Positions 7,702-16,738 of a stretch of DNA of 64,000 nucleotides are shown piece by piece. Each line of letters begins with the position of its first letter. Position 1 is the first letter of the stretch. The position numbers and the translations under genes were made by a program. The notes under the pieces are model-generated. The model had not been told where the DNA came from. It made no database searches and saw nothing but the letters and a program-made list of their open reading frames with translations. The stretch is from assembly GCF_035917335.1 (NCBI RefSeq), contig NZ_CP109067.1:5083001-5147000 (forward strand), written 5' to 3'. The stretch is from Micromonospora sp. NBC_01813 (GTDB lineage Bacteria > Actinomycetota > Actinomycetes > Mycobacteriales > Micromonosporaceae).

Positions 7702-10700
7702 TCAGTGCAGGCTGGCGTTGACCGCACGGGTGTAGTCGACCGACGCGGTCACCTTCGGCAGCCCTTCGACGTGGCTGCCGGCGGCGATCCGGCCCGACCA
7801 GTGCGCGTACCGGTCGGCGAGCAGCCCGACCCGGATGTTGCCGACGCTGACCAGACACGACCCGATCGGGTCCCGGGGCCGGCCAGGCACGTCGGCCGTC
7901 GGGCAGCCGAAGCCGTACTGCGGTTGATCCGTCCGGGGATCGAACTTGGACAGATTGCCGTCGCACGGATCCCACGGCTCCGGCTGTACGCAGCCGTTGT
8001 AGTTGCTCAGCGCCTGCCGGAACGTGTTCTGGAAATGCTGGCTGACCGTCTGGTCGACGTCGGTACGCGGCCGCGCCCAGTCGCCGGGCAGCGCCTGGGT
8101 GCCGAACAGCATTCCGCTCATCGCGTCGTCGGACTCCAGCGCGCGGGCCCAGCCCAGTTCCGAGTACGCCTGCAGCATCCGTACGGCGTCGGAGACCGCC
8201 TTGCCACGCTCCCACAGGATCCGGGAGTTGTCGTAGCCGAACCCGCCGGTGGGTCGGTTGACTCCGCTGCCGTCGAGCAGCACCCGGTAGAAGTAGCGTT
8301 GCCGACCGGCCAGCATCGCGGCGGCCTTGGCCCTGGCGGTCTCGGTGGCCGCCGCGACCGGGGCGACCGGGGCGGACTCGAACGCTGCCCGGTAGCTGCC
8401 GTTCCACCGCTGGTTGAGGTAGTACACCTCGTCGTAGCAGTAGCCGCTCGGCTCGTGCGACCGGACGTCCCACGAGCAGAACACGCCGATCGGGAAGACC
8501 CGGGTGGCGGTCTGCGCGACCTGCCAGTCACCGCCGTGCCATTTGACCCGCGACCGTACGGTGACCTGCAGGTCGCCGCTGGTGGTGTGGAAGCGCGGTC
8601 CCTCGTTCTCCTCGACGTTGACGAAGTCCGCCTCGTAGCAGGTGGTGAACTGGGGTCGTTGGGCGGTCGGCAGACCGTGGTCGGCGAGGTGGTACGCGTT
8701 GGGCAGGGTGGCCCGCAGCAGGGTGGCCGGGACGGCACGGGATCCTTGGCTGCCGGAGCAGGACGGCATCGTCGCCGACTCCGCGATCCGGGCCGCGACC
8801 GCCTGGTCGGCATCGCCCCACAGGTCGTACTCCGGCATCGCACCGGGACCGTTCCACATCACCGCGCCCCGGATCTCCTCCACCTGGGCCGCCCAGGCGG
8901 TCAACGCGTTCTTGTAGTCCTGCACCAACGTGGTGAACAGCGGATTGGTGCCGCTGCCGGCCGGCGCGCTGAACCGGCGTACCTGGTTGTTGATCCGGTC
9001 CCCGGCGGCGGCGACCGCCTCCGCGCGGCCGCTGCTGACCTGGGCGGCGTACTGCGGGTTCTCCAGTTGCAGAATGTTGTAGGTGCGGGCGGCGGTGCTC
9101 CACGCGGCCGGGTTGGCCACCCGCTCGTTGGGCCAGCTGCCGCCCACGCGACCGGCCGCCCAACTGGTCAGGTAGTTGATCGAACCCTCGGGCAGGTAGG
9201 TGTTCAGCACCGAGACCGGGTCGGCCAGTGGCGTGCCGGCCGGGACCGTGTACGTCCCCTGGTTCGCCGCGTCGATCGTGGCGAACTTGAACGTCGGTGA
9301 CTCCGCCTTCGGGTAATAGGTGGTGGCGTAGTCGGGGATCGGCACGCCGGCGATCTCCTGGTGGTGCACGTACGTGGTGATGACCGTGTTCAGGTCGTCC
9401 TGCTCGATGTTCTGCAGGGCGACGTGGATCGCCAGCGCCATCGAGTCGATTTTGCCTTCGATGGTCTGCAGTTGGGTGGCGATGTGGCCGAGCCGGGCCC
9501 GGACTTCTGCCACCGAGCGGGTCAGGTCGGTGAGCAGGCCGACGAGGTCGGCGTACATCGTGTTGAGCGCGGTTTCGATCCGGTCGAACCGGCCGTGCAT
9601 CTCCCGCGCGAGCCGGTCGATCTGCTCACGTAGTTTGGCGATCTCGCCGAGGACGAGTGCGTTCGGGTCGGGGCCGCCGCCGGCGAAGAGCGTCACCAGG
9701 CTCATCGCCGCGCCGAGCAGGTTGCCGGTGAGCACCGCGGTGCCCATCGCGGTCGCCGCCGCCGTCAACCCCTGCCCCAGCACGGTCGTCATGTACGTGT
9801 TGATCGCGGTCACCGAAGTGACCATCGCCTTGCCGACGGTCTGCAACTGCTTGCCGAAGCCCGGGTCGGCGAAGCCCATCAGGGTGGACAGCACGTTGAC
9901 CGTCTCACCGAGACCTTCGAAAATCTTCTTGTTGCTCTCGGTCTTGATCCGTTCGGCCTCGCGGGTGGCGGCGTCCGGCTTCGGGTCCTGGTTGATGACG
10001 TACGTCGTCGAGTAGTGGATCACTTCGGTGATCCGGGTGTTCGCGTCGGACTCCAGCACCGTCAACACTCGGGTGGCCTGCTGTTCGACCAGTTCCCGGT
10101 ATCCGACCCGGTCGCCGCTTTCGACCCGCAGCGCGGCCAGCGGCACGTAGTGGCCGAGCGTGCCGGGGTTGTCGGGGCGGGCCGGGTGCACCCGCACCGC
10201 GAGCAGTCTCGCCTCGCTGGTCCGCACACTGGTGCCGGTACGGGTGGCGAACGCCGCGTCCCAGCCGGTGGCCAGGGCATCGTCGGTGGCGGCCTGCTCG
10301 TGCAAGGCTCGCCAGGTCGTGCCGGTGACGTCGCGGACCCGGGCGTTCCAGGCCGCGTCCTGGTAGCCGCCCCGGACCAGGTCGAGGGCGTCCTCGACGA
10401 CGTTGGCCCCTTCGGCACCGACCGTACTGGTGAGGAAGGCCCGGACCGACGGGCCGTCCGCCGTCGCCGGGCTGCCCGGCCCAGCCAGCTTGGCCAGCAC
10501 CGCCGAGGCGAACGCGAACCGGGACAGCTGGTCGCCGCCGCTGTCCGGCACCGCCTGGTCGGCCAGCGCCCGCACGGCTGCCACATGGGCGGTCACGTCG
10601 CCGCTGGAGGCGGTCGGGTTGACGGCCCGCCAGTCCAGCAACTCGGCGGTGAGCAGGGCGTTTTTCAGCCCGGCGGTGTCCGGGCCGGTCAACTGCACGG

Positions 10701-10878
10701 CGGCGGCGAACAGCGCCGCCTGCGCCTTGGCGTCGTCGAACGTCACCGGGTCGTTGGCCCGTACCGGTGTCTGGTGGGCGGTCGCCACGATCGTCGCGGC
10801 CAGGACGGCGGCCCAACCCCGCCACCACCGGCCGGTGCCGGGCCGTCGCCGCCCGCGCGGTCTTTGTCTCGTACGCAC
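7702..10878 (-). CDS. Large secreted protein of unknown function with hydrophobic hairpin and coiled coil
   Basis: About 1,058 residues. The start is the second of two adjacent GTG codons (10878), six bases from a GAAGGAG site. An Arg-rich N terminus, a hydrophobic run (WAAVLAATIVATA) and ...VRAND look like a Sec signal peptide of about 35 residues. About residues 360-403 form two strongly hydrophobic segments separated by Gly/Asn, followed by a long coiled coil at about 411-496. Several Cys pairs and Trp/Tyr-rich stretches near the C terminus suit an extracellular protein. No family was recognised. The long helices with a hydrophobic hairpin recall alpha-helical pore-forming toxins, but this is only a structural impression. 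A tandem dyad operator lies upstream and a terminator downstream, so it is a single-gene unit. Confidence 0.75.
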   Translation of the reverse strand: MRTRQRPRGRRRPGTGRWWRGWAAVLAATIVATAHQTPVRANDPVTFDDAKAQAALFAAAVQLTGPDTAGLKNALLTAELLDWRAVNPTASSGDVTAHVAAVRALADQAVPDSGGDQLSRFAFASAVLAKLAGPGSPATADGPSVRAFLTSTVGAEGANVVEDALDLVRGGYQDAAWNARVRDVTGTTWRALHEQAATDDALATGWDAAFATRTGTSVRTSEARLLAVRVHPARPDNPGTLGHYVPLAALRVESGDRVGYRELVEQQATRVLTVLESDANTRITEVIHYSTTYVINQDPKPDAATREAERIKTESNKKIFEGLGETVNVLSTLMGFADPGFGKQLQTVGKAMVTSVTAINTYMTTVLGQGLTAAATAMGTAVLTGNLLGAAMSLVTLFAGGGPDPNALVLGEIAKLREQIDRLAREMHGRFDRIETALNTMYADLVGLLTDLTRSVAEVRARLGHIATQLQTIEGKIDSMALAIHVALQNIEQDDLNTVITTYVHHQEIAGVPIPDYATTYYPKAESPTFKFATIDAANQGTYTVPAGTPLADPVSVLNTYLPEGSINYLTSWAAGRVGGSWPNERVANPAAWSTAARTYNILQLENPQYAAQVSSGRAEAVAAAGDRINNQVRRFSAPAGSGTNPLFTTLVQDYKNALTAWAAQVEEIRGAVMWNGPGAMPEYDLWGDADQAVAARIAESATMPSCSGSQGSRAVPATLLRATLPNAYHLADHGLPTAQRPQFTTCYEADFVNVEENEGPRFHTTSGDLQVTVRSRVKWHGGDWQVAQTATRVFPIGVFCSWDVRSHEPSGYCYDEVYYLNQRWNGSYRAAFESAPVAPVAAATETARAKAAAMLAGRQRYFYRVLLDGSGVNRPTGGFGYDNSRILWERGKAVSDAVRMLQAYSELGWARALESDDAMSGMLFGTQALPGDWARPRTDVDQTVSQHFQNTFRQALSNYNGCVQPEPWDPCDGNLSKFDPRTDQPQYGFGCPTADVPGRPRDPIGSCLVSVGNIRVGLLADRYAHWSGRIAAGSHVEGLPKVTASVDYTRAVNASLH

Positions 10879-10963
10879 CACATGCTCCTTCAGCCAGGCG
10901 GGCCGCTGCCTGGCCCGCTCCCTTGTGGCGCACACGGTGCCGGGCCGGTCGTCCCGCCGGACA

Positions 10964-10999
10964 GGGACAGCTGTCCCGGCCGCACCGGGACACTGTCCC
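10964..10999. promoter_or_regulatory. Tandem TGTCCC/GGGACA dyads between divergent genes
   Basis: Four half-sites: GGGACA 10964-10969, TGTCCC 10972-10977, GGGACA 10987-10992, TGTCCC 10994-10999. They build a 14-base perfect palindrome (10964-10977), a 13-base one (10987-10999) and an 8-bp dyad between them. The dyad centres are about 22 bases apart, two helical turns. The position, 86 bases upstream of the secreted-protein start and 98 before the Uma2 gene, suits an operator for a dimeric regulator. Confidence 0.6.
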
Positions 11000-11096
11000 G
11001 CGCGGCTGACGGCCACCACTCGGTCGGATCGGGAGAAGGGATGCTTGGCGGGCTGGTCACGCCCCTGCGACAGCCTGTTCCGTTACGATGGGCCGC

Positions 11097-11651
11097 ATGA
11101 GCGCAGAAGCCGTCGGCCGGCACATGCCCTCGGTAATCACGCTCGACGACCTCACCGCGATGATGGCCGAGGACGAACACCACCGGTACGAGATCAGCCC
11201 TGAGGGAGTGCTGTCGGTCATGCCACCGGCCGGGTACCTGCACGCGATCATCGCCACTCGGCTCACCGGCTGGCTGCTCGCCGCCGGCATTCCCGCCGAC
11301 CGCATCGCCCAGACCGTCGGACTACGCATCCCCGGAGAAGCCGGCGCCGTCGGTGGCCGCATCCCCGACCTGGTCGTCTGGAGCAAGGCGCAGACCGACG
11401 GCGTTTGGTTGTCGGTCGCCGACGTTCTACTAGTGGTCGAGATCATTTCACCCGGCTCCGAGGCCACCGACACCGTGGCGAAACCGATCGAGTACGCCGG
11501 TGCCGGCATCCCCCAGTACTGGACCGTGGGCCAGGATCCGGCACAGACCGTCACGATGTACCGGCATGAGGGCGACCGCTACCAGCCCCGGGCGTCCATG
11601 CCGCTCGCCTGGGTGCTCAACACCGCCCCAGCCGAGTACGACCTCTGCTGA
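11097..11651 (+). CDS. Uma2 family endonuclease-fold protein
   Basis: 184 residues, within the usual family range. It has the PD-(D/E)XK-type core of Uma2 proteins: RYEISPEGVLSVMPP near the start, RIPDLVVWSK and VLLVVEIISPGSEATD with a later Lys (TVAKPIEYA), then GIPQYWTV. Uma2 proteins are widespread, often in many copies per genome, and their cellular role is unresolved. ATG at 11097 (MSAEAV) is preferred over 11088. It is divergent from the secreted-protein gene. Confidence 0.9.
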   Translation: MSAEAVGRHMPSVITLDDLTAMMAEDEHHRYEISPEGVLSVMPPAGYLHAIIATRLTGWLLAAGIPADRIAQTVGLRIPGEAGAVGGRIPDLVVWSKAQTDGVWLSVADVLLVVEIISPGSEATDTVAKPIEYAGAGIPQYWTVGQDPAQTVTMYRHEGDRYQPRASMPLAWVLNTAPAEYDLC

Positions 11652-11686
11652 CAAACGGGACGGCTGCCGAGCGGTCGTGAACCGGC

Positions 11687-11719
11687 CGGCGGCGGCGACG
11701 CTGAGCTGCGCCGCCGCCG
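11687..11719. terminator. Bidirectional terminator between convergent genes
   Basis: An 11-bp GC-only stem (11687-11697 with 11709-11719, 11-base loop) sits in the 90-base gap between the Uma2 gene and the convergent serine hydrolase gene. Confidence 0.7.
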
Positions 11720-11741
11720 CGAGGACCTACCTGGCGTACGG

Positions 11742-13055
11742 CTATGGCACCGCCACCACCGCGTCGTTGCCCGGCATCCGGGTCACGCTGGGCAGTTGGA
11801 GCACGTTGGGCTGCTGCGGCACTGCCTCGGTCGATCGGCTGGCCACGTCGCTGCTCGGGCACATCGCTGTGCGCAGGAACGTCTGCCAGGCGATGTCGAT
11901 CGGGTGCGCGTCCGGCAGGCCGAGCTGGTAGTGACTGAGGTTGATCCCGGTCGACACCTGACGGTTGCCGTCGCGGCTGTGCAGCGAGTAGGTCAGGTTG
12001 CCGAGGACCGCGCCGTCGTGACCCCAGAACTCGCCGCACGGGGTCGGCATCGAGTAGATGCCGAGACCGTAGCCGCCGGCCTCGGGCAGCTCCGGCAGGA
12101 ACGGCACCGTGGTGAGCATCTCGTCGAGGGTGGCCGCGCTGAGCAGGTCACCGTCGAGCAGCGCCCGGAAGAACGTGTTCAGGTCCGCTGTGGTGGAGAC
12201 CATCTCGCCGGCCATCCACGCCCAGCTCATGTTGAACTCGCTGAGGTCACGGGCACCGAACGGGGCGAAGTAGGCGCCGCCGTGCGGGCCACGGATCGTC
12301 GGATCGGTGCCGGGGAACGACGTGCCGGTGAGCTTCAACGGCCGCAGAATGCGCCGCTGCACCTCGGCTGCCGCGTCGTTGCCGGTGACCTCCTCGATCA
12401 ACAGTCCGGCCAGGACGTAGTTGGTGTTGGAGTAGCTGAACCCGGCACCCGGGGCGTTGGTCGGCGGCATGGCCAGGCCGATCGCGACCAGCTCCGTCGG
12501 GGCGTACGTGGTGACCTGCATCTGGTCGATCGCCGCGTACGAGACGATCATGGCGTTGGTGTAGTTGCCGATGCCGCTGGTGTGGTTGAGCAGCATCCGC
12601 ACGGTCACCTGGGCACCGACTTCACCCGGCACCGTTTCGGGCAGCCACTGCCCGATCGGGTCGTCGAGGCCGATCCGATCCTCGTCGACGAGTTGCAGCA
12701 GGGTGGTCGAGACGAACGTCTTGGTGATGCTGCCGATGCGGTGACGCATCTGCGGCTGCATTGGTCGAGGTTTGGTCAGGATGGCCTGGCCGGCGGCGTC
12801 GATCCACTCGTGTCGGCCGTCGCGCACGCCGGCCAGCACGCCCGGGACGCCGGCTTCCGGCACGGCGGCGAGCGCGGCGCGCAACTCGGTCCGGTCGAGC
12901 CCGCCGGCGGACGGACCGGCTGGCGAGGATCCGCTGGCAGATGGCCCGGCGGACGGTCCGGGCTGCGCTGCGGCGGATGCGGGTACGACTGCGATCGTGG
13001 CCACCAGCGTCGCGCTGGTGGCCACGATCTTCAGTGTCCGAAAAATACTAGACAT
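11742..13055 (-). CDS. Secreted serine hydrolase (beta-lactamase/DD-peptidase, class C-like)
   Basis: 437 residues with a Sec signal peptide (MSSIFRTLKIVATSATLVAT..., cleavage near ASAAA, residue 30) and a Pro/Ser/Gly spacer to about residue 52. The catalytic set is complete: S109-I-T-K112 (nucleophile and base), Y208-S-N210, and an HDG third motif (GHDGAVLGN). This is the Streptomyces R61 DD-carboxypeptidase/class C beta-lactamase fold, acting on D-Ala-D-Ala-like or related esters outside the membrane. The true substrate is open, since the family also includes esterases. Longer upstream frames lack a signal peptide. Confidence 0.93.
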   Translation of the reverse strand: MSSIFRTLKIVATSATLVATIAVVPASAAAQPGPSAGPSASGSSPAGPSAGGLDRTELRAALAAVPEAGVPGVLAGVRDGRHEWIDAAGQAILTKPRPMQPQMRHRIGSITKTFVSTTLLQLVDEDRIGLDDPIGQWLPETVPGEVGAQVTVRMLLNHTSGIGNYTNAMIVSYAAIDQMQVTTYAPTELVAIGLAMPPTNAPGAGFSYSNTNYVLAGLLIEEVTGNDAAAEVQRRILRPLKLTGTSFPGTDPTIRGPHGGAYFAPFGARDLSEFNMSWAWMAGEMVSTTADLNTFFRALLDGDLLSAATLDEMLTTVPFLPELPEAGGYGLGIYSMPTPCGEFWGHDGAVLGNLTYSLHSRDGNRQVSTGINLSHYQLGLPDAHPIDIAWQTFLRTAMCPSSDVASRSTEAVPQQPNVLQLPSVTRMPGNDAVVAVP

Positions 13056-13159
13056 GCGTCTATGTTCCTGGCTGGTCCAGCCGGACACATCCTGCTCAGG
13101 CGCGAGAATCGACTCCCGCTCCCGGAGGACCCCGCCCGCTGCTGCCGGACGAGCCGGCG

Positions 13160-14764
13160 TCAGTCCTCGGAGGAGACGGTCACTGTCGCGCGCCGTCGTG
13201 CAGCGGCGAATAGCAGCAGGCCGAGCAGCATCGCTGCGCCACCGACGGCAACGGTCGTGCCGGTCGAGGCACCGGTGATCGGCAGCTCGCCGCCCCCACC
13301 ACCACCTTCGCCGTCCTCGCCGCCGCCAGCGCCGGTGAAGACGATCGGCACCGTGTTGTTCGACGGGTCCGACTCGGTGGAGGGTCCGCCGCTGCCGGCG
13401 GTGATCGTGCCGTCGTCGCCCGGGGTCGACTTGATCTTCAGCTGCACAGTGTGGGTGATCCGCCCGGCACCGGAGGCGGTGGCCGGGAAGATGCTCTCGA
13501 AGTTGCACCGCAACACGGGCGACTCGGGCAGCTGCGTACCCGGCTCACCCTCGGTGTAGCACCAGTCGGCCGGCAGCAGGACGGTGCCCGCCGGAGCGGT
13601 GATCGTCACCCCTGGGCCGCCACCGTCGGACGGACCGTTGTTCACTACGGTGTACGTCAGGTCGACGGTGTCGCCCGGCTCGCCGGTCACCGGCTCGGCC
13701 GTCACTTCGATGTCGAGCGTGTTCGGCTTGGTGTGTACGGCGAACCACGCGACGTTGTCGTTGGTGTCGATCTCGTCGAGGCTCGACACCTCCGCGCGGC
13801 TTGCCGCCGCCTGGGCCTTCACCAACGCCTCGTTGATCGACTTCCCACCGGCCGTCGATGCCCTTGCCTGCGACGGGTCGCCAGCGCCCAGCCGGGTCTC
13901 GAACGATCCGCTGGTCTCCTGCGGGCCGGCCAGGTTGTTGCCGAAGAACAGGTCGAACAGCGATTCGCCCTGCTCGTCGATGAGGAGCAGGGTGTCGCCC
14001 GGCGCCAGCGGGATGGTCAGCGCGCAACTGACCCGGCTCGGGCTGTACGCGTACCCGTCCAACATCGGATCGTTCGGCCAGTAGGACGTGTAGTCGCAGT
14101 CGTCGTACTGGTCGACGAAGCCGACACCGGCCGGCAGGTCAAGGGCGATCGTGTAGCTGTCGGCGGTGGAGTCGCCCTCGTTGAGTACCGCGGCGTAGAG
14201 CGGGGCGGTGTCGCCCGGCCCGACCGGGTCCGCCGCGGTGTTGATGTCGTCGACCAGAGCCACCAGGTCGGGACCGGAGGTCAGCACGGTCACCGGGACT
14301 GTCTCGGTGTTGTCGCCCGGGTTGGCGTCCTCCTCGGCGGAGCTGATGGTCACGCTCATGGTGCCGGCGTCCCCGGGAGGCGCACCGGCCCGGCTGGTCA
14401 GCAGCACCGAATGGAAGTAGTCGGAGAAGCCAGCGCCGAGGACACCGTACTCGCAGGTCACCACCCGGCCGGCGATCTGACAGCCGGGGTGGAAGCCGTC
14501 TGCGAGCTCCACCGAGTCGTCGACACCGGTGGCATCCAGCACGACGGTCACGTCGGTCGCCGTGGCCTCGCCGTAGTTGTTGACGTACACGCCAAGAAAC
14601 ACGCCGGAGTTGTCCACCTCGACGGCGGGGTACCGGTCGAACGAGACGGACAGGTCCGGCTTCGGCTCCTGCGCGGCTGCCGTTCCGGCGGTGGCGACAA
14701 GGGACACGCCGGCGATGAGCGCGCCGACACCTATCCGAGCCCAGACGGCTGGGTTCAGTCTCAT
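13160..14764 (-). CDS. LPxTG-anchored surface protein with CARDB/DUF11-like repeats
   Basis: 534 residues. It has a signal peptide (RIGVGALIAGVSLVATAGTAAAQ) and then three or more beta-sandwich-type repeats, each opening with PDL or LDIEV and using the VxNxGxSxA pattern of CARDB/DUF11 domains. A Gly/Glu linker is followed by a sorting signal: L494-P-I-T-G498, a hydrophobic span and an RRR tail. It should be linked to the cell wall by a sortase, which is not encoded here. AGGAG lies 4 bases before the ATG. The next gene downstream on this strand is the secreted serine hydrolase, 104 bases away. Confidence 0.9.
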   Translation of the reverse strand: MRLNPAVWARIGVGALIAGVSLVATAGTAAAQEPKPDLSVSFDRYPAVEVDNSGVFLGVYVNNYGEATATDVTVVLDATGVDDSVELADGFHPGCQIAGRVVTCEYGVLGAGFSDYFHSVLLTSRAGAPPGDAGTMSVTISSAEEDANPGDNTETVPVTVLTSGPDLVALVDDINTAADPVGPGDTAPLYAAVLNEGDSTADSYTIALDLPAGVGFVDQYDDCDYTSYWPNDPMLDGYAYSPSRVSCALTIPLAPGDTLLLIDEQGESLFDLFFGNNLAGPQETSGSFETRLGAGDPSQARASTAGGKSINEALVKAQAAASRAEVSSLDEIDTNDNVAWFAVHTKPNTLDIEVTAEPVTGEPGDTVDLTYTVVNNGPSDGGGPGVTITAPAGTVLLPADWCYTEGEPGTQLPESPVLRCNFESIFPATASGAGRITHTVQLKIKSTPGDDGTITAGSGGPSTESDPSNNTVPIVFTGAGGGEDGEGGGGGGELPITGASTGTTVAVGGAAMLLGLLLFAAARRRATVTVSSED

Positions 14765-14858
14765 GACACTCCTGTGAATGGGGGAAGCCGCGACTCTATC
14801 GACATTCGACAGGTCGCGTCGCCCCGATTCGCGCGAAGGTCACGAAGCTACCTGGAAT

Positions 14859-15500
14859 TCACCTCGGCTTCGAGTTCGAGCGCAGTTGCTCGAAGTCCAC
14901 AGTCAACGCGAACGGATCTGCCGCCTGAGCCGGCTCACGACGGTTGATCTCGGTCGCCAGCTCCCGGCCGGCCCGGCCGATCCGCCCGCGCAGCGCCCCA
15001 CTGTCTCCATCGCCGTCCGCGCCGGCCCAGTCCTCCGGGCTGGCGAAGACGGTCGTCGGCCCGACGACCGCCCGCAGGTAGGCGAACATCGGCCGGAAGG
15101 CATGCTCCAACGTGAGCGAATGCCGGCCGGTGCCGCCGGTGGCGCCGATCAGCACCGGCTTGTCGCGCAAGGTGTCCTCCGGCAGTACGTCGAAGAACGC
15201 CTTGAACAGGCCGCTGTACGAGGCGTTGAAGACCGGACTGACCGCGATCAGCCCGTCCGCTGCCGCCACGGCGTCCAACGCCGTCCGCAGCGGCGGGGCG
15301 GGGAAGCCGGTCAACGTGTGGTCGACGATCTCGTGCGCGTGTTCGCGTACCTCGATCATCGTCGTGTCCAGCTCGCCGCCGAGGCCGGCCAGCTCGTCGC
15401 GGACGGCCGCGGCGAGCTGGTCGGCGAGCAGCCGGCTGGTCGACGGCTGACTCACCCCGGCGGTGACCACCGCCAGGCGACGTCGACTGGTCATCGTCAC
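14859..15500 (-). CDS. NADPH-dependent FMN reductase, CE1759-like partner of an LLM monooxygenase
   Basis: 213 residues of flavodoxin-like fold: LAVVTAGVSQPSTSRLLAD (FMN phosphate loop), then AVSPVFNASYSGLFKAFFD and ATGGTGRHSL flavin-contact segments. It starts at GTG 15500, overlapping the monooxygenase stop by four bases, so the two are translationally coupled. Family knowledge: CE1759-type reductases occur beside a CE1758-type luciferase-like monooxygenase and are presumed to supply it with reduced FMN. Its substrate pathway is unknown. Confidence 0.92.
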   Translation of the reverse strand: MTMTSRRRLAVVTAGVSQPSTSRLLADQLAAAVRDELAGLGGELDTTMIEVREHAHEIVDHTLTGFPAPPLRTALDAVAAADGLIAVSPVFNASYSGLFKAFFDVLPEDTLRDKPVLIGATGGTGRHSLTLEHAFRPMFAYLRAVVGPTTVFASPEDWAGADGDGDSGALRGRIGRAGRELATEINRREPAQAADPFALTVDFEQLRSNSKPR

Positions 15501-16648
15501 ACCGCAGCCGAAGCCGCAGCCGCAGCCGAAGCCGGAGTCGGGGCGGCGGCAGCGGCGTCGGCCGGGGTTTCGGCCGACCGCTCGGCTTCGACCAGCGAGG
15601 CGTGGGTGGGTGCGTCCGGGACGTGCGCCGGACGGCCGATGGCGAACTCGCGACGCAGCACCGGCACGACCTCCTCGCCGAGCATGTCGAGCTGCTCCAG
15701 CACCGTCTTCAACGGAAGCCCGGCGTGGTCGACCAGGAACAGCTGCCGCTGGTAGTCGCCGACGTACTCGCGGAAGGTCAGCGTACGGTCGATGACCTGC
15801 TGCGGGCTGCCCACGGTGAGTGGGGTCTGCGAGGTGAAGTCCTCCAACGACGGACCGTGCCCGTACACCGGGGCGTTGTCGAAGTACGGCCGGAACTCAC
15901 GGACCGCGTCCTGCGAGTTGCGGCGCATGAACACCTGCCCGCCGAGGCCGACGATCGCCTGGTCGGCGGTGCCGTGGCCGTAGTGGGCGAACCGTTCGCG
16001 GTACAGGCCGACCATCCGCTGGGTGTGCTCCTTGGGCCAGAAGATGTGGTTGGCGAAGTAGCCGTCGCCGTAGTAGGCGGCCTGCTCGGCGACCTCCGGG
16101 CTGCGGATCGACCCGTGCCAGACGAACGGCGGTACGCCGTCGAGCGGGCGGGGCGTCGAGGTGAAGCCTTGCAGCGGGGTACGGAACTTGCCCTGCCAGT
16201 TGACGACGTCCTCACGCCACAGCCGGCGCAGCAGGTCGTAGTTTTCGATGGTCAGCGGGATGCCGTTGCGGATGTCCTGGCCGAACCACGGATAGACCGG
16301 GCCGGTGTTGCCGCGCCCCATCATCAGGTCGACCCGGCCGTCGGCCAGGTGCTGCAGCATCGCATAGTCCTCGGCGATCTTCACCGGGTCGTTGGTGGTG
16401 ATCAGCGTGGTGGCGGTGGAGAGCAGCAGCCGGCTGGTCTTGGCCGCGATGTAGCCCAGCATCGTGGTCGGCGAGGAGGGCACGAACGGCGGGTTGTGGT
16501 GCTCGCCGCTGGCGAAGACGTCCAGGCCGACCTCTTCGGCCTTGAGCGCGATGGCGACCATGGCCTTGATCCGCTCGCGCTCGGTCGGCTCCCGGCCGTT
16601 GGTCGGGTCGACAGTCACGTCACCGACGGTGAAGACGCCGAACTGCAT
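15497..16648 (-). CDS. Luciferase-like (LLM class) flavin-dependent monooxygenase, CE1758-like
   Basis: 383 residues with a TIM-barrel bacterial-luciferase profile: MQFGVFTVGDV start, ASGEHHNPPFVPSSP, LLLSTATTLITTNDPVKIAEDYA and VDLMMGRGN. The last ~35 residues are an unusual Ala/Pro-rich tail. GAGGAG lies 6 bases before the ATG. It should use reduced FMN from the coupled reductase to oxidise an unidentified organic substrate. A dyad at 16708-16727 lies in its promoter region. Confidence 0.93.
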   Translation of the reverse strand: MQFGVFTVGDVTVDPTNGREPTERERIKAMVAIALKAEEVGLDVFASGEHHNPPFVPSSPTTMLGYIAAKTSRLLLSTATTLITTNDPVKIAEDYAMLQHLADGRVDLMMGRGNTGPVYPWFGQDIRNGIPLTIENYDLLRRLWREDVVNWQGKFRTPLQGFTSTPRPLDGVPPFVWHGSIRSPEVAEQAAYYGDGYFANHIFWPKEHTQRMVGLYRERFAHYGHGTADQAIVGLGGQVFMRRNSQDAVREFRPYFDNAPVYGHGPSLEDFTSQTPLTVGSPQQVIDRTLTFREYVGDYQRQLFLVDHAGLPLKTVLEQLDMLGEEVVPVLRREFAIGRPAHVPDAPTHASLVEAERSAETPADAAAAAPTPASAAAAASAAV

Positions 16649-16707
16649 GGTCTGCTCCTCTTCAGCGGCGAGGGCCGCTTGGGTTCCCTCGGACTACCCG
16701 ACCAAAC

Positions 16708-16727
16708 ATAGTTGCTGCGTCAACTAT
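16708..16727. promoter_or_regulatory. MarR-type operator dyad upstream of the flavin monooxygenase operon
   Basis: Perfect 7-bp inverted repeat ATAGTTG-N6-CAACTAT in an otherwise GC-rich gap, 60 bases upstream of the monooxygenase start. The size and AT-rich arms resemble MarR-family operators; no such regulator gene is in the window. Confidence 0.55.
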
Positions 16728-16738
16728 TCCGCCAACTG

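Noticed and set aside
6577..9300. Plus-strand open frame of ~900 codons opposite the kinase, small protein and secreted protein
   Set aside because: It spans three minus-strand genes and has no recognisable domain; explained by GC3 bias.
13051..13508. N-terminal extension of the serine hydrolase
   Set aside because: It overlaps the end of the LPxTG gene and would bury the signal peptide; start at 13055 preferred.
11796..13559. Plus-strand open frame opposite the serine hydrolase
   Set aside because: Antisense shadow; the minus-strand protein has a full catalytic set and a signal peptide.
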